Positions 25,014-33,046 of a stretch of 64,000 bases of DNA are shown here, in pieces. The notes below the pieces were generated by a model, which saw only the letters and a program-made list of their open reading frames with translations, did no database searches and was not told the DNA's origin. Source of the stretch: Candidatus Vecturithrix granuli. Its GTDB lineage: Bacteria > Moduliflexota > Moduliflexia > Moduliflexales > Moduliflexaceae. Both the position numbers and the translations under genes were made by a program. Numbering within the stretch: the stretch's first letter is position 1; each line of letters opens with the position of its first letter. The stretch is taken from positions 345,466 through 409,465 of the forward strand of contig DF820468.1 in NCBI GenBank assembly GCA_000739535.1, written 5' to 3'.

Positions 25014-27377
25014 ATGACAGAACGCATTCAACGCTTACGCGCAAACAGTATCAAGACCAGACCGTATATTTCGCCGGAGCGGGCGATCTTGATAACAAAA
25101 TTTTATCAAAGCGACGCGGCCCGGGAAGTTTCTGCGCCGGTTAGACGCGCGCTGGCGTTTCAGTATGTATTGGAACAGAAAAAAATCTGCATCAATGAGG
25201 GCGAATTGATTGTCGGCGAACGCGGCCCCGCGCCATTAGCTACTCCGACCTATCCTGAAATCTGCATTCACTCGTTGCAAGACCTGGAAATCATCCATTC
25301 GCGTCCCAAAGTGCCGTTTACGGTGGACGACGAAACGCGTAAAGTTTATGAGGAGAGCATTATTCCTTACTGGAAAGGCAAAAGTCTGCGCGACCGGATT
25401 TTTGCCAACATGTCGCCAGCCTGGATTGATGCTTACGAAGCCGGGATTTTCACCGAATTTCAGGAACAACGCGCGCCGGGACATACGGTATTGGGTAAGA
25501 AAATCTATTCCAAAGGGCTGCTGGATATGAAAGCCGATATTCGGCGCAGTCTGGAATCCCTTGACTTTCTGAACGATCCGGAAGCCTACGATAAGCGCGA
25601 AGAACTCAAGGCTATGGAGATTGCGGCCGACGCGATGATCGCTTTTGCCAAACGTCATGCGGACAAACTGCATGAATTAGCAGCAGCAGAACAGGATGCC
25701 GCTCGTCAAAAGGAACTTGAACAGATGGCGGTCATCTGCGAGCATGTGCCGGCCCATGCGCCGCGAACATTTTGGGAAGCCTTGCAATATTACTGGTTTG
25801 TGCATTTAGGCGTGGTCACGGAATTGAATCCCTGGGATTCCTTTAATCCGGGACGGCTGGATCAACATCTGTATCCATTTTACCAACGTGAGCTTGAAAA
25901 TGGAACTCTGACCAAAGAATGGGCTACAGAACTCTTGCAGTCTTTCTGGGTGAAATTCAACCATCATCCTTCGCCGCCCAAAATGGGCGTCACGGCCAAA
26001 GAGAGCAATACTTATACGGATTTTGCATTGATCAACATGGGCGGAGTCAAAGAAGATGGTTCGGATGCGGTCAATGAATTAAGTTATCTGCTGCTGGATG
26101 TAGTCGAAGAAATGCGGATTTTGCAGCCCAGTTCGATGATTCAACTCAGCAAAAAGAATCCGGATCGTTTCCTGAAACGCGCCTTAAAGATTGTGAAAAC
26201 CGGCTTCGGACAACCCTCGATTTTTAATACGGACTCGATTGTGCAGGAATTGATGCGTCAGGGTAAATCCGTGGAAGATGCGCGTAACGGCGGATGTAGC
26301 GGTTGCGTCGAAACCGGGGCGTTTGGCGTGGAAGCTTACATTCTGACCGGTTATTTTAATTTGCCCAAAATTCTTGAAATTACCTTACACAATGGCGTTG
26401 ATCCGCGCACCGGCAAGAAAATCGGGCTGGAAACCGGTGACCTAACGACGTTTGCGACCTTTGAAGAATTGTTAGAAGCCTATCGTCGGCAAGTGCAATA
26501 TTTTGCGGATGTTAAGTTGGAAGGGAACAACATCATTGACCGCATTTACGCTCGCAATATGCCGGTGCCCTTCCTGTCGCTGATGATTGACGATTGCATT
26601 GCCAAAGGCAAGGATTATCTCGATGGCGGCCCGCGCTACAATACCAGCTATGTGCAGGGCGTCGGACTTGGCAGCATCACCGACGCGCTCGCGGCGATTA
26701 AATATCAGGTGTTTGACCAACAAAAATACAGCATGAAGGAACTCTTAGACGCCCTGAACGCGGATTTTGAAGGATACGACGCCTTGCGCAATGATCTGCT
26801 CAATCATACGCCCAAATATGGCAATGATGATGACTACGCCGATGATGTGTCTCGCCAAGTGTTTGATATCTATTACAACGCGATCAACGGCCGACCGAGC
26901 AGCAAAGGCGGTTTTTTCAGAATTAACATGCTGCCCACCACCTGTCATGTCTATTTCGGAAGCGTGACCGGCGCGTTGCCTGACGGCCGTAAAGCCGGGC
27001 AGCCGGTTTCTGAGGGTATTTCCCCGGTACAGGGTGCGGATCGGCAGGGGCCGACGGCAGTCGTGAAATCCGCCGCCAAAATTGACCATATCAAAACCGG
27101 CGGTACGCTGCTCAATCAAAAATTTACGCCCCAATTCCTGGCTGATGACGACGGCATTGACAAAGTCGCACACCTGGTACGCAGTTATTTCAAAATGGAC
27201 GGCCATCATATTCAATTCAATGTGGTCAATGCCAAAACTTTGCGCGACGCCCAGCGTCATCCCCAAAACTACCGAGATTTGATCGTGCGCGTGGCCGGTT
27301 ATAGCGATTATTTTGTTGACTTAACCGAAGAGTTGCAGGAAGAGATCATCAAACGGACTGAACATCAGAATGTATAA
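25014..27377 (+). CDS. hypD: Glycyl radical enzyme, HypD-like (probable trans-4-hydroxy-L-proline dehydratase)
   Basis: A 787-residue glycyl radical enzyme. The thiyl-radical Cys431 and general base Glu433 lie in SGCVETGAFG, and the glycyl radical Gly762 in RVAGYSDYF near the C-terminus. Segments such as RAPGHTVLGKKIYSKG, TELNPWDSFNPGRLDQHL, TPKYGNDDDYAD and MLPTTCHVYFG match, as I remember it, trans-4-hydroxyproline dehydratase HypD better than choline lyase, glycerol dehydratase or PFL. HypD removes water from hydroxyproline to give pyrroline-5-carboxylate under anaerobic conditions. No P5C reductase gene is seen nearby, so the family call is firmer than the substrate. The ribosome site GGAGG lies in the end of the activase gene, so the two are coupled. 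The enzyme implies anaerobic growth. Confidence 0.82.
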   Translation: MTERIQRLRANSIKTRPYISPERAILITKFYQSDAAREVSAPVRRALAFQYVLEQKKICINEGELIVGERGPAPLATPTYPEICIHSLQDLEIIHSRPKVPFTVDDETRKVYEESIIPYWKGKSLRDRIFANMSPAWIDAYEAGIFTEFQEQRAPGHTVLGKKIYSKGLLDMKADIRRSLESLDFLNDPEAYDKREELKAMEIAADAMIAFAKRHADKLHELAAAEQDAARQKELEQMAVICEHVPAHAPRTFWEALQYYWFVHLGVVTELNPWDSFNPGRLDQHLYPFYQRELENGTLTKEWATELLQSFWVKFNHHPSPPKMGVTAKESNTYTDFALINMGGVKEDGSDAVNELSYLLLDVVEEMRILQPSSMIQLSKKNPDRFLKRALKIVKTGFGQPSIFNTDSIVQELMRQGKSVEDARNGGCSGCVETGAFGVEAYILTGYFNLPKILEITLHNGVDPRTGKKIGLETGDLTTFATFEELLEAYRRQVQYFADVKLEGNNIIDRIYARNMPVPFLSLMIDDCIAKGKDYLDGGPRYNTSYVQGVGLGSITDALAAIKYQVFDQQKYSMKELLDALNADFEGYDALRNDLLNHTPKYGNDDDYADDVSRQVFDIYYNAINGRPSSKGGFFRINMLPTTCHVYFGSVTGALPDGRKAGQPVSEGISPVQGADRQGPTAVVKSAAKIDHIKTGGTLLNQKFTPQFLADDDGIDKVAHLVRSYFKMDGHHIQFNVVNAKTLRDAQRHPQNYRDLIVRVAGYSDYFVDLTEELQEEIIKRTEHQNV

Positions 27378-27401
27378 CTTTTGAAAATTGTGGTTCCACC
27401 G

Positions 27402-27595
27402 CCGTCCCCCTGACAAGGGTAGGTATTGGGTGGAACAGCCGCCGGATTCCCCTCCGGGGAGGGGTGAGGGGTGGGTTACTGAAGCTGATGACACGCTCAC
27501 ATCGGAGCCCACTCCTGCCCCTCCCCGGAGGGGAATCCACTGCTTCGCAACAAACATACCTACCCTTCTCGGCCTCTCCTTTGGGAGAGGCAGGA
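27402..27595. repeat. Composite inverted repeat, family C
   Basis: An outer pair (GGGTAGGTAT / ATACCTACCC) and an inner pair (GGATTCCCCTCCGGGGAGGGG / CCCCTCCCCGGAGGGGAATCC) make a nested palindrome of nearly 200 bp between hypD and the acyltransferase gene. It carries the CCCACCCCT/AGGAGGGG-type signature also found inside the megasynthase gene. No gene is present in 27378-27640; a frame that reads through it is an accident of the repeat. Confidence 0.7.
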
Positions 27596-27640
27596 GGTAA
27601 GATTTTTCGAAAAATTTCATCAGAGAAGGATATTGATTTC

Positions 27641-28273
27641 ATGCGCTATATTGATCTTGAACACTGGCCCAGAAGAAAACATTTCGAGTTCTTTCGTATT
27701 CTGGATTACCCACATTTCAATTTGACCGCCAATGTGGATATTTCGACTTTGTATTCGCATTGTAAATCTCATCAACTCTCATTGTTCAAGACAATTGTGT
27801 ATGTTGCGGCGACCGCTGCCAATGCTGTACCGGAATTTCGACAGCGCATCCGCGACGGACAGGTGGTTGAACATGAGGTGGTGCATCCTTCTGTCACCGT
27901 GATGAGCGGGGAAGACCTGTTCAGTTTTTGCCATATCGCTTACACGCCCAACTTTCAAGACTTCCTTGCCAATCTGGGACAGGCCATTGAAAGAGTGAAG
28001 AATGCTCCGACCCTGGAGGAATCTCTGGAACGGGCGGATGATGTGCTGTATATGACCAGCATCCCCTGGATTGCTTTTACGGGTGTGACTCATCCGATTC
28101 ATCTGCACCCGGTAGATTCGGTGCCGCGCATTGCGTGGGGGAAGTTTTTTGAAGAAGGGGACACGCGCAAAATGCCGCTTTCGGTGCAGGCGCACCATGC
28201 CTTAGTTGATGGCATTCATGTGGCCCGGTATTTTCAGCATTTTCAAGACCTGCTCGATCATTTGGAGCAATGA
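27641..28273 (+). CDS. Chloramphenicol acetyltransferase-like acyltransferase
   Basis: A 210-residue protein of the CAT fold. It has the catalytic motif His-His-x3-Asp-Gly (QAHHALVDGIHVARYF) near residue 190 and a substrate-side segment SIPWIAFTGVTHP as in type A/B CAT trimers. Members transfer acetyl or other acyl groups from CoA to hydroxyls or amines; many chromosomal copies are not antibiotic resistance enzymes. The start ATG 27641 has AGAAGGA upstream; a longer frame begins in the repeat at 27402 and is unlikely to be translated. The gene ends at a hairpin shared with the converging DJ-1 gene. Confidence 0.82.
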   Translation: MRYIDLEHWPRRKHFEFFRILDYPHFNLTANVDISTLYSHCKSHQLSLFKTIVYVAATAANAVPEFRQRIRDGQVVEHEVVHPSVTVMSGEDLFSFCHIAYTPNFQDFLANLGQAIERVKNAPTLEESLERADDVLYMTSIPWIAFTGVTHPIHLHPVDSVPRIAWGKFFEEGDTRKMPLSVQAHHALVDGIHVARYFQHFQDLLDHLEQ

Positions 28274-28285
28274 TAGAACAAAAAC

Positions 28286-28320
28286 AAAAAACCGGGTTTT
28301 TTGAAAAAACCCGGTTTTTT
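28286..28320. terminator. Bidirectional terminator hairpin (family D) between converging genes
   Basis: AAAAACCGGGTTTTTT, loop GAAA, then AAAACCCGGTTTTTT forms a stable stem with A-runs on one side and T-runs on the other, so it can end transcription in both directions. It lies between the acyltransferase stop (28273) and the DJ-1 stop (28345). Confidence 0.8.
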
Positions 28321-28344
28321 GCAGAGCTGTGAAATATGTCCTTT

Positions 28345-28932
28345 TTATAGCTCGATTTTTGTCCCTAACAATTCCAGGAACTTGCGCATCCATTCAGGAT
28401 GAGCAGGCCAGGCCGGGGCCGTCACCAGGTTGCCGTCAACCACCGCATTTGAGAAGGTTTCGTTGATTTTACCCAGCGTCGCGCCAGCGATCACTAAATC
28501 TGGCTGCACCGCAGGATACGCAATGCAGGTTTTACCTTTGACCACGCCGGCTGCCGCTAAAATTTGCGGGCCATGGCAAATTGCGGCAATCGGTTTTTTG
28601 GCGTCCGCAAAGTGACGAGTCATGGCAAGCACCTTCTCGTTCAGGCGCAGATATTCCGGAGCGCGCCCGCCAGGAATCACTAACCCATCGTAACCTTCAG
28701 CCTTTACTTCATCAAACGCAGCGTTCAGCGTAAAATTATGTCCCGGTTTTTCGCTGTAGGTCTGGTCCCCTTCAAAATCATGCACCGCAGTTCTGACCTT
28801 TTCCCCGGCCTTTTTGCCCGGACAGACCGCATGCACTGTATGGCCTGCCATAATCAGCATTTGAAACGGTACCATCACTTCATAATCTTCCACAAAATCG
28901 CCCACTAACATTAAAATTTTCTTCGCGCTCAT
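28345..28932 (-). CDS. DJ-1/PfpI family protein
   Basis: A 195-residue class I glutamine-amidotransferase-like protein. The nucleophile elbow [14 protein letters not shown] holds the catalytic Cys, and Glu in VGDFVEDYE is in the usual supporting place. The segment [14 protein letters not shown] is typical of the PfpI/YhbO branch, which includes proteins described as proteases, chaperones or deglycases; the true activity in this branch is debated. No Parkinson-type dimer feature can be read. ATG 28932 has AGGAGGAAT just upstream. It converges with the CAT-like gene and has no evident operon partner. Confidence 0.88.
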   Translation of the reverse strand: MSAKKILMLVGDFVEDYEVMVPFQMLIMAGHTVHAVCPGKKAGEKVRTAVHDFEGDQTYSEKPGHNFTLNAAFDEVKAEGYDGLVIPGGRAPEYLRLNEKVLAMTRHFADAKKPIAAICHGPQILAAAGVVKGKTCIAYPAVQPDLVIAGATLGKINETFSNAVVDGNLVTAPAWPAHPEWMRKFLELLGTKIEL

Positions 28933-28978
28933 TTCTCATTCCTCCTGTGTAAATGAAACGTTCTTACATTGCATATAA

Positions 28979-29009
28979 GAAACCGAGCTTTTGTCAAAAA
29001 CCCGGTTTC
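28979..29009. repeat. Dispersed hairpin, family D
   Basis: GAAACCG and CGGTTTC flank an imperfect stem (AGCTTTTGTCAAAAACC). It lies upstream of the DJ-1 start and is the fourth copy of the AACCGGGTTTCTT-type hairpin in this window. Confidence 0.5.
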
Positions 29010-29188
29010 TATAGCCAGGCTGCTCGGTAAAAAATCGAGCCATGCCAGGCAATATTTGTCAAGTTGATTTGTGCTGATAATTTATTTCTGAGAAAAGGGA
29101 TTGTTATTATTGCCGTGTCGGTTTTCTTTACACTTAATATGCCCTGAACCTCCCGGAAATTCAATGTCTTCAGGATCGTCAAAATTAG

Positions 29189-29205
29189 TGTAAACTTTTC
29201 CGTCA
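29189..29205 (-). promoter_or_regulatory. Putative activator box (reverse orientation), diverged copy
   Basis: TGTAAACTTTTCCGTCA is the reverse complement of TGACGGAAAAGTTTACA, which differs from the box TGTCGAAAAATTTTACA at 3 of 17 positions. It lies 77 bp upstream of the box at 29266 and about 210 bp before the sigma-54 promoter, a usual range for enhancer sites. Confidence 0.5.
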
Positions 29206-29265
29206 CAATTCATACACAAGCAACCTCTTTCATATCAATCACTTAAACCTTTTCATAAAATCTTA

Positions 29266-29282
29266 TGTCGAAAAACTTGACA
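29266..29282 (+). promoter_or_regulatory. Putative activator box TGTCGAAAAACTTGACA
   Basis: This 17-bp box matches the three boxes at 46081, 46169 and 46260 at 15 of 17 positions or better and lies 132 bp upstream of a sigma-54 promoter. The same combination at both loci points to an enhancer-binding protein as the activator; PrsR-type regulators of PEP-CTERM genes are the candidates I would test. Confidence 0.65.
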
Positions 29283-29397
29283 AAAGAAACATACGTATAT
29301 TTTATTTATTTTTTATTTCAAGATGCGTATATTCTGAAAGTGGCTTTATAGCAGTTAAAATAAGGATATTTTTCTAAATTTTTCTCAAATCAAAATT

Positions 29398-29414
29398 TCG
29401 GCATGTATTTTGCA
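29398..29414 (+). promoter_or_regulatory. Sigma-54 (-24/-12) promoter
   Basis: TCGGCATGTATTTTGCA has GG at 29400-29401 and GC at 29412-29413 with exactly ten bases between, as sigma-54 requires. The start of transcription should fall near 29425, just before the riboswitch. Confidence 0.7.
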
Positions 29415-29427
29415 TATCATTATGATA

Positions 29428-29501
29428 GAAAAAGCCAAACTCACTGTGAGGTGAGGGCGGAAAACCACGGGTCCCTTAGAAATTTGGATAGCCGGGTTGC
29501 C
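29428..29501 (+). promoter_or_regulatory. GEMM-I (c-di-GMP-I type) riboswitch aptamer
   Basis: The RNA has AGCCAAACU, a stem CUCACU/GGUGAG closed by a GUGA tetraloop, then GGGCGGAAAACCACGGGUC and the 3' strand AGCCGGGUUGCC. These are the landmarks of the GEMM-I aptamer, including its GNRA tetraloop. The 3' strand also forms the 5' half of the terminator at 29491-29531, so ligand binding and termination exclude each other; this predicts that the ligand turns the gene on. Some GEMM-I members prefer cGAMP, and sequence alone does not decide. Confidence 0.8.
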
Positions 29502-29531
29502 TAAATACGGGTAACTCGGCTTCTTTTTTTT
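29491..29531 (+). terminator. Riboswitch-controlled intrinsic terminator
   Basis: GCCGGGUUGCC pairs over 11 bp with GGUAACUCGGC and is followed by TTCTTTTTTTT. The 5' strand is shared with the riboswitch aptamer. The gene it controls starts 37 bp downstream at 29568. Confidence 0.85.
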
Positions 29532-29567
29532 CTGTGTGAGTTGTTTTGGTGAGGAAAGGAGACCACG

Positions 29568-30632
29568 ATGAAAAATCCAGGTTATCAGCTTATTTTTCAA
29601 GGAGTAATTGCACCCGGGCAAGAACTCGAAGAGGTCAGGAGAAAACTCAGCGCCCGGTTTCATATAGATGCGGCTCAGCTTGATCGGCTTTTTAACGGAA
29701 AGCCGATTATTGTCAAGGAAGATGCTGATTATAAGACTGTTTTGAAATACCAGATTCTTTTTGAATGGGCGGGGGCGATTGGCCGGATAGAATCGAAAAC
29801 GCCCGATATTGAGCCAGATGATTTGCAAGCGTACCCTTCTCATGTGAACGTCATTTTTGACGGTGCCATCGAGCAGCGGTATCGCGTGGAAGATGTCAAA
29901 AAAAATCTGAAGGATTTGTTAAAATTGAATGACAGACGGCTTGAAGAATTGTTTTCAGGGCATCCGGTACTGATCATGCAGAATGTCAATTATCTTCCGG
30001 CGTTAAAAATTCAAACCAGTTTTGAACTGGCCGGAGCGATGTGCCGTATTGAACCTGTTGAACAGGCATCTTCTGAGGAATCAAGTGCAGAAGAGTCTCA
30101 GCAAGAACAGTCTGGACAAGTTTCCTACGAAACCATGCACTGCCCCAAATGCGGGCGAGAACAAAAAAAATCTCGAAAATGCCGCTATTGTGGAATTTAT
30201 ATTGAGACCTATTTGAAGAAAAACACTGACTCAACATCAAAGTCAAGGAAACAATCCGCTTTCAAAAGTACGTTGAATTTGAAGCGAGAATTGTCTCAGT
30301 GGGGGACAGGACTGATTGTGTTAGGTATTATTCAGTTTACCGGTTTGGGGGTATGGGCTTCTGCTCTTGTCCTGATAGGTATCTTGAATCTGCTTGTACA
30401 GCAGCGTGTCATGTTCCTTGTGAACGGAGTCACGCTACTTATCTCAGGGACAGCGGGTTTCGTGTTCATGATCCTTCATACAGTGTTTATGAAGCAAGAC
30501 GTTGTCGTTCAAGCTGGAAACGGCGGCACTCAATGGTTCATTGAACTTGGGTATATAGTCATCATCAGCGGAATCCAGTTCTATCTGGGCGCCAGGGCAT
30601 TTAAAAAATTTGTCAGCTATCGCCGCGCTTAA
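29568..30632 (+). CDS. Membrane protein with duplicated N-terminal domain and zinc ribbon, under sigma-54 and riboswitch control
   Basis: A 354-residue protein not assigned to a named family. Residues about 5-75 and 92-165 are two copies of one domain: YQLIFQGVI...LFNGKPIIVKEDADY...EWAGAIGRIE against VNVIFDGAI...LFSGHPVLIMQNVNY...ELAGAMCRIE. An acidic linker is followed by a zinc ribbon, Cys-x2-Cys-x8-Cys-x2-Cys (CPKCGREQKKSRKCRYCG), and then about three membrane helices (245-345). The duplicated unit has the alpha/beta look of small adaptor domains; its role is unknown. ATG 29568 follows GAAAGGAG by nine bases. It is controlled by boxes, a sigma-54 promoter and a GEMM-I riboswitch built like those before the PEP-CTERM gene at 46684. 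It is therefore probably part of the same surface or matrix programme. Confidence 0.8.
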   Translation: MKNPGYQLIFQGVIAPGQELEEVRRKLSARFHIDAAQLDRLFNGKPIIVKEDADYKTVLKYQILFEWAGAIGRIESKTPDIEPDDLQAYPSHVNVIFDGAIEQRYRVEDVKKNLKDLLKLNDRRLEELFSGHPVLIMQNVNYLPALKIQTSFELAGAMCRIEPVEQASSEESSAEESQQEQSGQVSYETMHCPKCGREQKKSRKCRYCGIYIETYLKKNTDSTSKSRKQSAFKSTLNLKRELSQWGTGLIVLGIIQFTGLGVWASALVLIGILNLLVQQRVMFLVNGVTLLISGTAGFVFMILHTVFMKQDVVVQAGNGGTQWFIELGYIVIISGIQFYLGARAFKKFVSYRRA

Positions 30633-30870
30633 TTCCTCTTTCCTTGTTATTACCCTGTCCTTTAGATCATTTTTCCACAAAATGAAAGGGCAGGGTGAGA
30701 AAAATCATCATGTTCAGCGTTTGAGACAATTGCGATCCTGAAAAATAACTTGACAGAAACCGAATAGCATCTTCATGTTAGGCATTCTAGTTGAAGGTTT
30801 GCTTGTTTGTCTGGGTACAGACAGGCAGGTAAACAAGAATAATAGGTTTTGTCATAGCGAGGGGAGTTTT

Positions 30871-31872
30871 GTGAACACAACGCAGCAGCGCGAAAACAAT
30901 ATCTTACTCAATATTTCCGGTTTGCAAACATATTTCTATACCGACGAAGGCGTCTCAAAAGCGGTCGACGGCGTTGATTATTATGTGAAGAGAGGGGAGA
31001 CGATCGGAGTTGTCGGAGAATCCGGATGCGGCAAAAGTGTCGCTGCGCTTTCGGTGATGCGCCTGATTCCTCAACCGCCAGGCAAAATTGTCGGCGGCGA
31101 TATTACGTTTGAAGGGAAAAGTCTGTTAGGGCTTTCCAAGCATGACATGCGTAAGATCCGAGGAAATAAAATCTCTATGATCTTTCAGGAGCCGATGACC
31201 TCGCTCAATCCTGTGTTTACCATTGGCAATCAAATTTCAGAAGCGATTCAACTCCATCAGGGGTTTTCTAAAAAAGAAGCAATGAATCGGGCGGTTGAAA
31301 TGCTCAAACTTGTAGGAATTCCCTCTCCTGAACAGCGCGTGAAAGAATATCCGCACCAATTAAGCGGAGGAATGCGCCAACGGGCGATGATCGCGATGGC
31401 GTTGTCGTGTAATCCCAGTTTATTGATTGCCGATGAACCTACGACCGCATTAGATGTCACCATTCAAGCGCAGATTCTTGATTTAATGGCGAGTTTAAAG
31501 GAAGAATTCAATACCGCGATCATTCTGATTACTCATGATCTCGGCGTTGTGGCTGAGACTGTCGCGCGGGTTGTGGTGATGTATGCCGGAAAAGTGGTCG
31601 AAGAAGCGGATGTCTATCATATCTTTGAACAACCGCTGCACCCTTACACGGTTGGTTTATTGCGCTCAATTCCACGCATCGACCTTAGTGTGAAGAAAAA
31701 GGAACGCTTACAGGAAATTTCAGGAATCGTTCCCATCCCTTCACAATTACCATCCGGGTGTTTGTTTCATCCCAGATGTTCATCTGTCATGGACATCTGT
31801 CGCCAGAAATTGCCAGAATTGAAATATTACAAAGAGGAGAAACACAAAGTCCGGTGTTGGCTTTATGACTAA
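30871..31872 (+). CDS. Dipeptide/oligopeptide ABC transporter ATP-binding protein (DppD/OppD-like)
   Basis: A 333-residue ABC ATPase with Walker [10 protein letters not shown]-loop [13 protein letters not shown], signature [15 protein letters not shown], Walker [14 protein letters not shown] and switch His in LITHDLGVV. The C-terminal oligopeptide-transporter extension carries cysteines in [10 protein letters not shown] and VRCWL that bind an iron-sulfur cluster in relatives. The start was set at GTG 30871 because GAGGGGAG lies just before it; the longer frame from 30775 adds a stretch without family similarity. It pairs with the DppF-like gene 85 bp downstream. Permease and binding-protein genes are not in the window. 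No gene is seen in 30633-30870. Confidence 0.9.
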   Translation: MNTTQQRENNILLNISGLQTYFYTDEGVSKAVDGVDYYVKRGETIGVVGESGCGKSVAALSVMRLIPQPPGKIVGGDITFEGKSLLGLSKHDMRKIRGNKISMIFQEPMTSLNPVFTIGNQISEAIQLHQGFSKKEAMNRAVEMLKLVGIPSPEQRVKEYPHQLSGGMRQRAMIAMALSCNPSLLIADEPTTALDVTIQAQILDLMASLKEEFNTAIILITHDLGVVAETVARVVVMYAGKVVEEADVYHIFEQPLHPYTVGLLRSIPRIDLSVKKKERLQEISGIVPIPSQLPSGCLFHPRCSSVMDICRQKLPELKYYKEEKHKVRCWLYD

Positions 31873-31957
31873 GGCGAGTGACAAACGCGACGAGTTGCAT
31901 GTTACTTAATATCATCTGAACTACATAACCTGCAACCCGTTATTTGTAACCCTATCC

Positions 31958-32947
31958 ATGGCTGAAAAATTACTCGATGTTCGTAATCTGAAAAAGCATT
32001 TCCCAATTAAAGGAGGAGTCCTCTCAAAAACTATCGGCTATGTGTATGCCGTTGATGGAATTAGTTTTTTCTTACGGAAAGGAGAAACTCTTGGCCTTGT
32101 GGGGGAAAGCGGGTGCGGCAAATCTACTACCGGCCGGCTTATTTTGCGGCTGATCGAGCTGACAGAAGGGGATGTGTTTTTTGAAGGGCAAAATATTTCC
32201 GTCCTCAATAAACAACAGATGCGCGCGCTGCGACGGGACATGCAGATTATTTTTCAAGATCCTTATGCCTCGCTGAATCCTCGCATGACTGTGGGGAAGA
32301 TTGTCGGGGAACCCCTCAGGATTCATCAAGTGACCAGGGGCAAAGAACTGGATGAACGTGTCGAAGAGCTATTGGAAAAAGTCGGCTTACATCCGGAACA
32401 TAGCCGACGTTACCCGCATGAATTCAGCGGCGGACAACGACAACGGATCGGAATTGCGCGCGCCCTGGCGCTGAATCCGAAATTAATTGTCGCCGATGAA
32501 CCAGTCTCGGCCTTAGATGTTTCCATTCAGGCCCAGGTCATTAACTTGCTTCAGGATCTCAAGCAAGAATTTGAATTGTCCTATTTGTTTATCGCCCATG
32601 ATTTGAGTGTAGTTGAATATATGAGCGACCGGGTGGCGGTCATGTATCTCGGGAAAATCGTTGAGTTAGCCAGTTCAAGCGCCTTGTACCGTTCTCCAAA
32701 ACATCCTTATACTCAGGCGTTGTTATCTGCAGTCCCAATTCCTGATCCTCGCACCGAAAAGAAACGACAGATTTTGGAGGGGGATGTCCCCAGTCCGATC
32801 AATCCGCCGCGCGGATGCCATTTTCATACCCGCTGTATCTACCGGAAAGATGAATGTTCACAATTTGAACCAGCTTTTGTTGATGTTGGCGACGGGCATT
32901 ATGCAGCCTGCCCGGTCAGGGCCGGAGGCGATTTTATACGTTTATAG
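31958..32947 (+). CDS. Dipeptide/oligopeptide ABC transporter ATP-binding protein (DppF/OppF-like)
   Basis: A 329-residue ABC ATPase, second of the pair. Walker A is [10 protein letters not shown]-loop [14 protein letters not shown], signature [15 protein letters not shown], Walker [14 protein letters not shown] and switch His in [13 protein letters not shown]; the C-terminal domain has [15 protein letters not shown]. The N-terminal part ([25 protein letters not shown], in part) is typical of DppF rather than DppD. The two ATPases form the heterodimeric motor of peptide or nickel uptake systems. ATG 31958 has no clear Shine-Dalgarno sequence. It precedes an inverted repeat and then argH. Confidence 0.9.
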   Translation: MAEKLLDVRNLKKHFPIKGGVLSKTIGYVYAVDGISFFLRKGETLGLVGESGCGKSTTGRLILRLIELTEGDVFFEGQNISVLNKQQMRALRRDMQIIFQDPYASLNPRMTVGKIVGEPLRIHQVTRGKELDERVEELLEKVGLHPEHSRRYPHEFSGGQRQRIGIARALALNPKLIVADEPVSALDVSIQAQVINLLQDLKQEFELSYLFIAHDLSVVEYMSDRVAVMYLGKIVELASSSALYRSPKHPYTQALLSAVPIPDPRTEKKRQILEGDVPSPINPPRGCHFHTRCIYRKDECSQFEPAFVDVGDGHYAACPVRAGGDFIRL

Positions 32948-32956
32948 CTATTGACC

Positions 32957-33035
32957 ATTGAAGATTGAGAATTGAGAATTGTAAAAGGAACACTTCCACT
33001 GTTAACCTTCAATTCTTAATTCTCAACCTTCAATT
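32957..33035. repeat. Inverted repeat of ATTGAGAATTGAGAATTG type
   Basis: ATTGAAGATTGAGAATTGAG at the left pairs with CTTAATTCTCAACCTTCAAT at the right across a 30-base centre. This AT-rich palindromic repeat type is common between genes in many genomes. It fills nearly all of the gap before argH and lies immediately upstream of its start. Confidence 0.6.
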
Positions 33036-33046
33036 GTTATTTTTCC

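Noticed and set aside
25014-27377. Call as pyruvate formate-lyase
   Set aside because: PFL has two adjacent cysteines. Here the active site is GCVE with a catalytic Glu, as in dehydratases and lyases of the HypD/CutC type.
29009-29206. 65-codon minus-strand frame
   Set aside because: It overlaps a hairpin repeat and the activator box at 29189, has no ribosome site and its sequence looks random.
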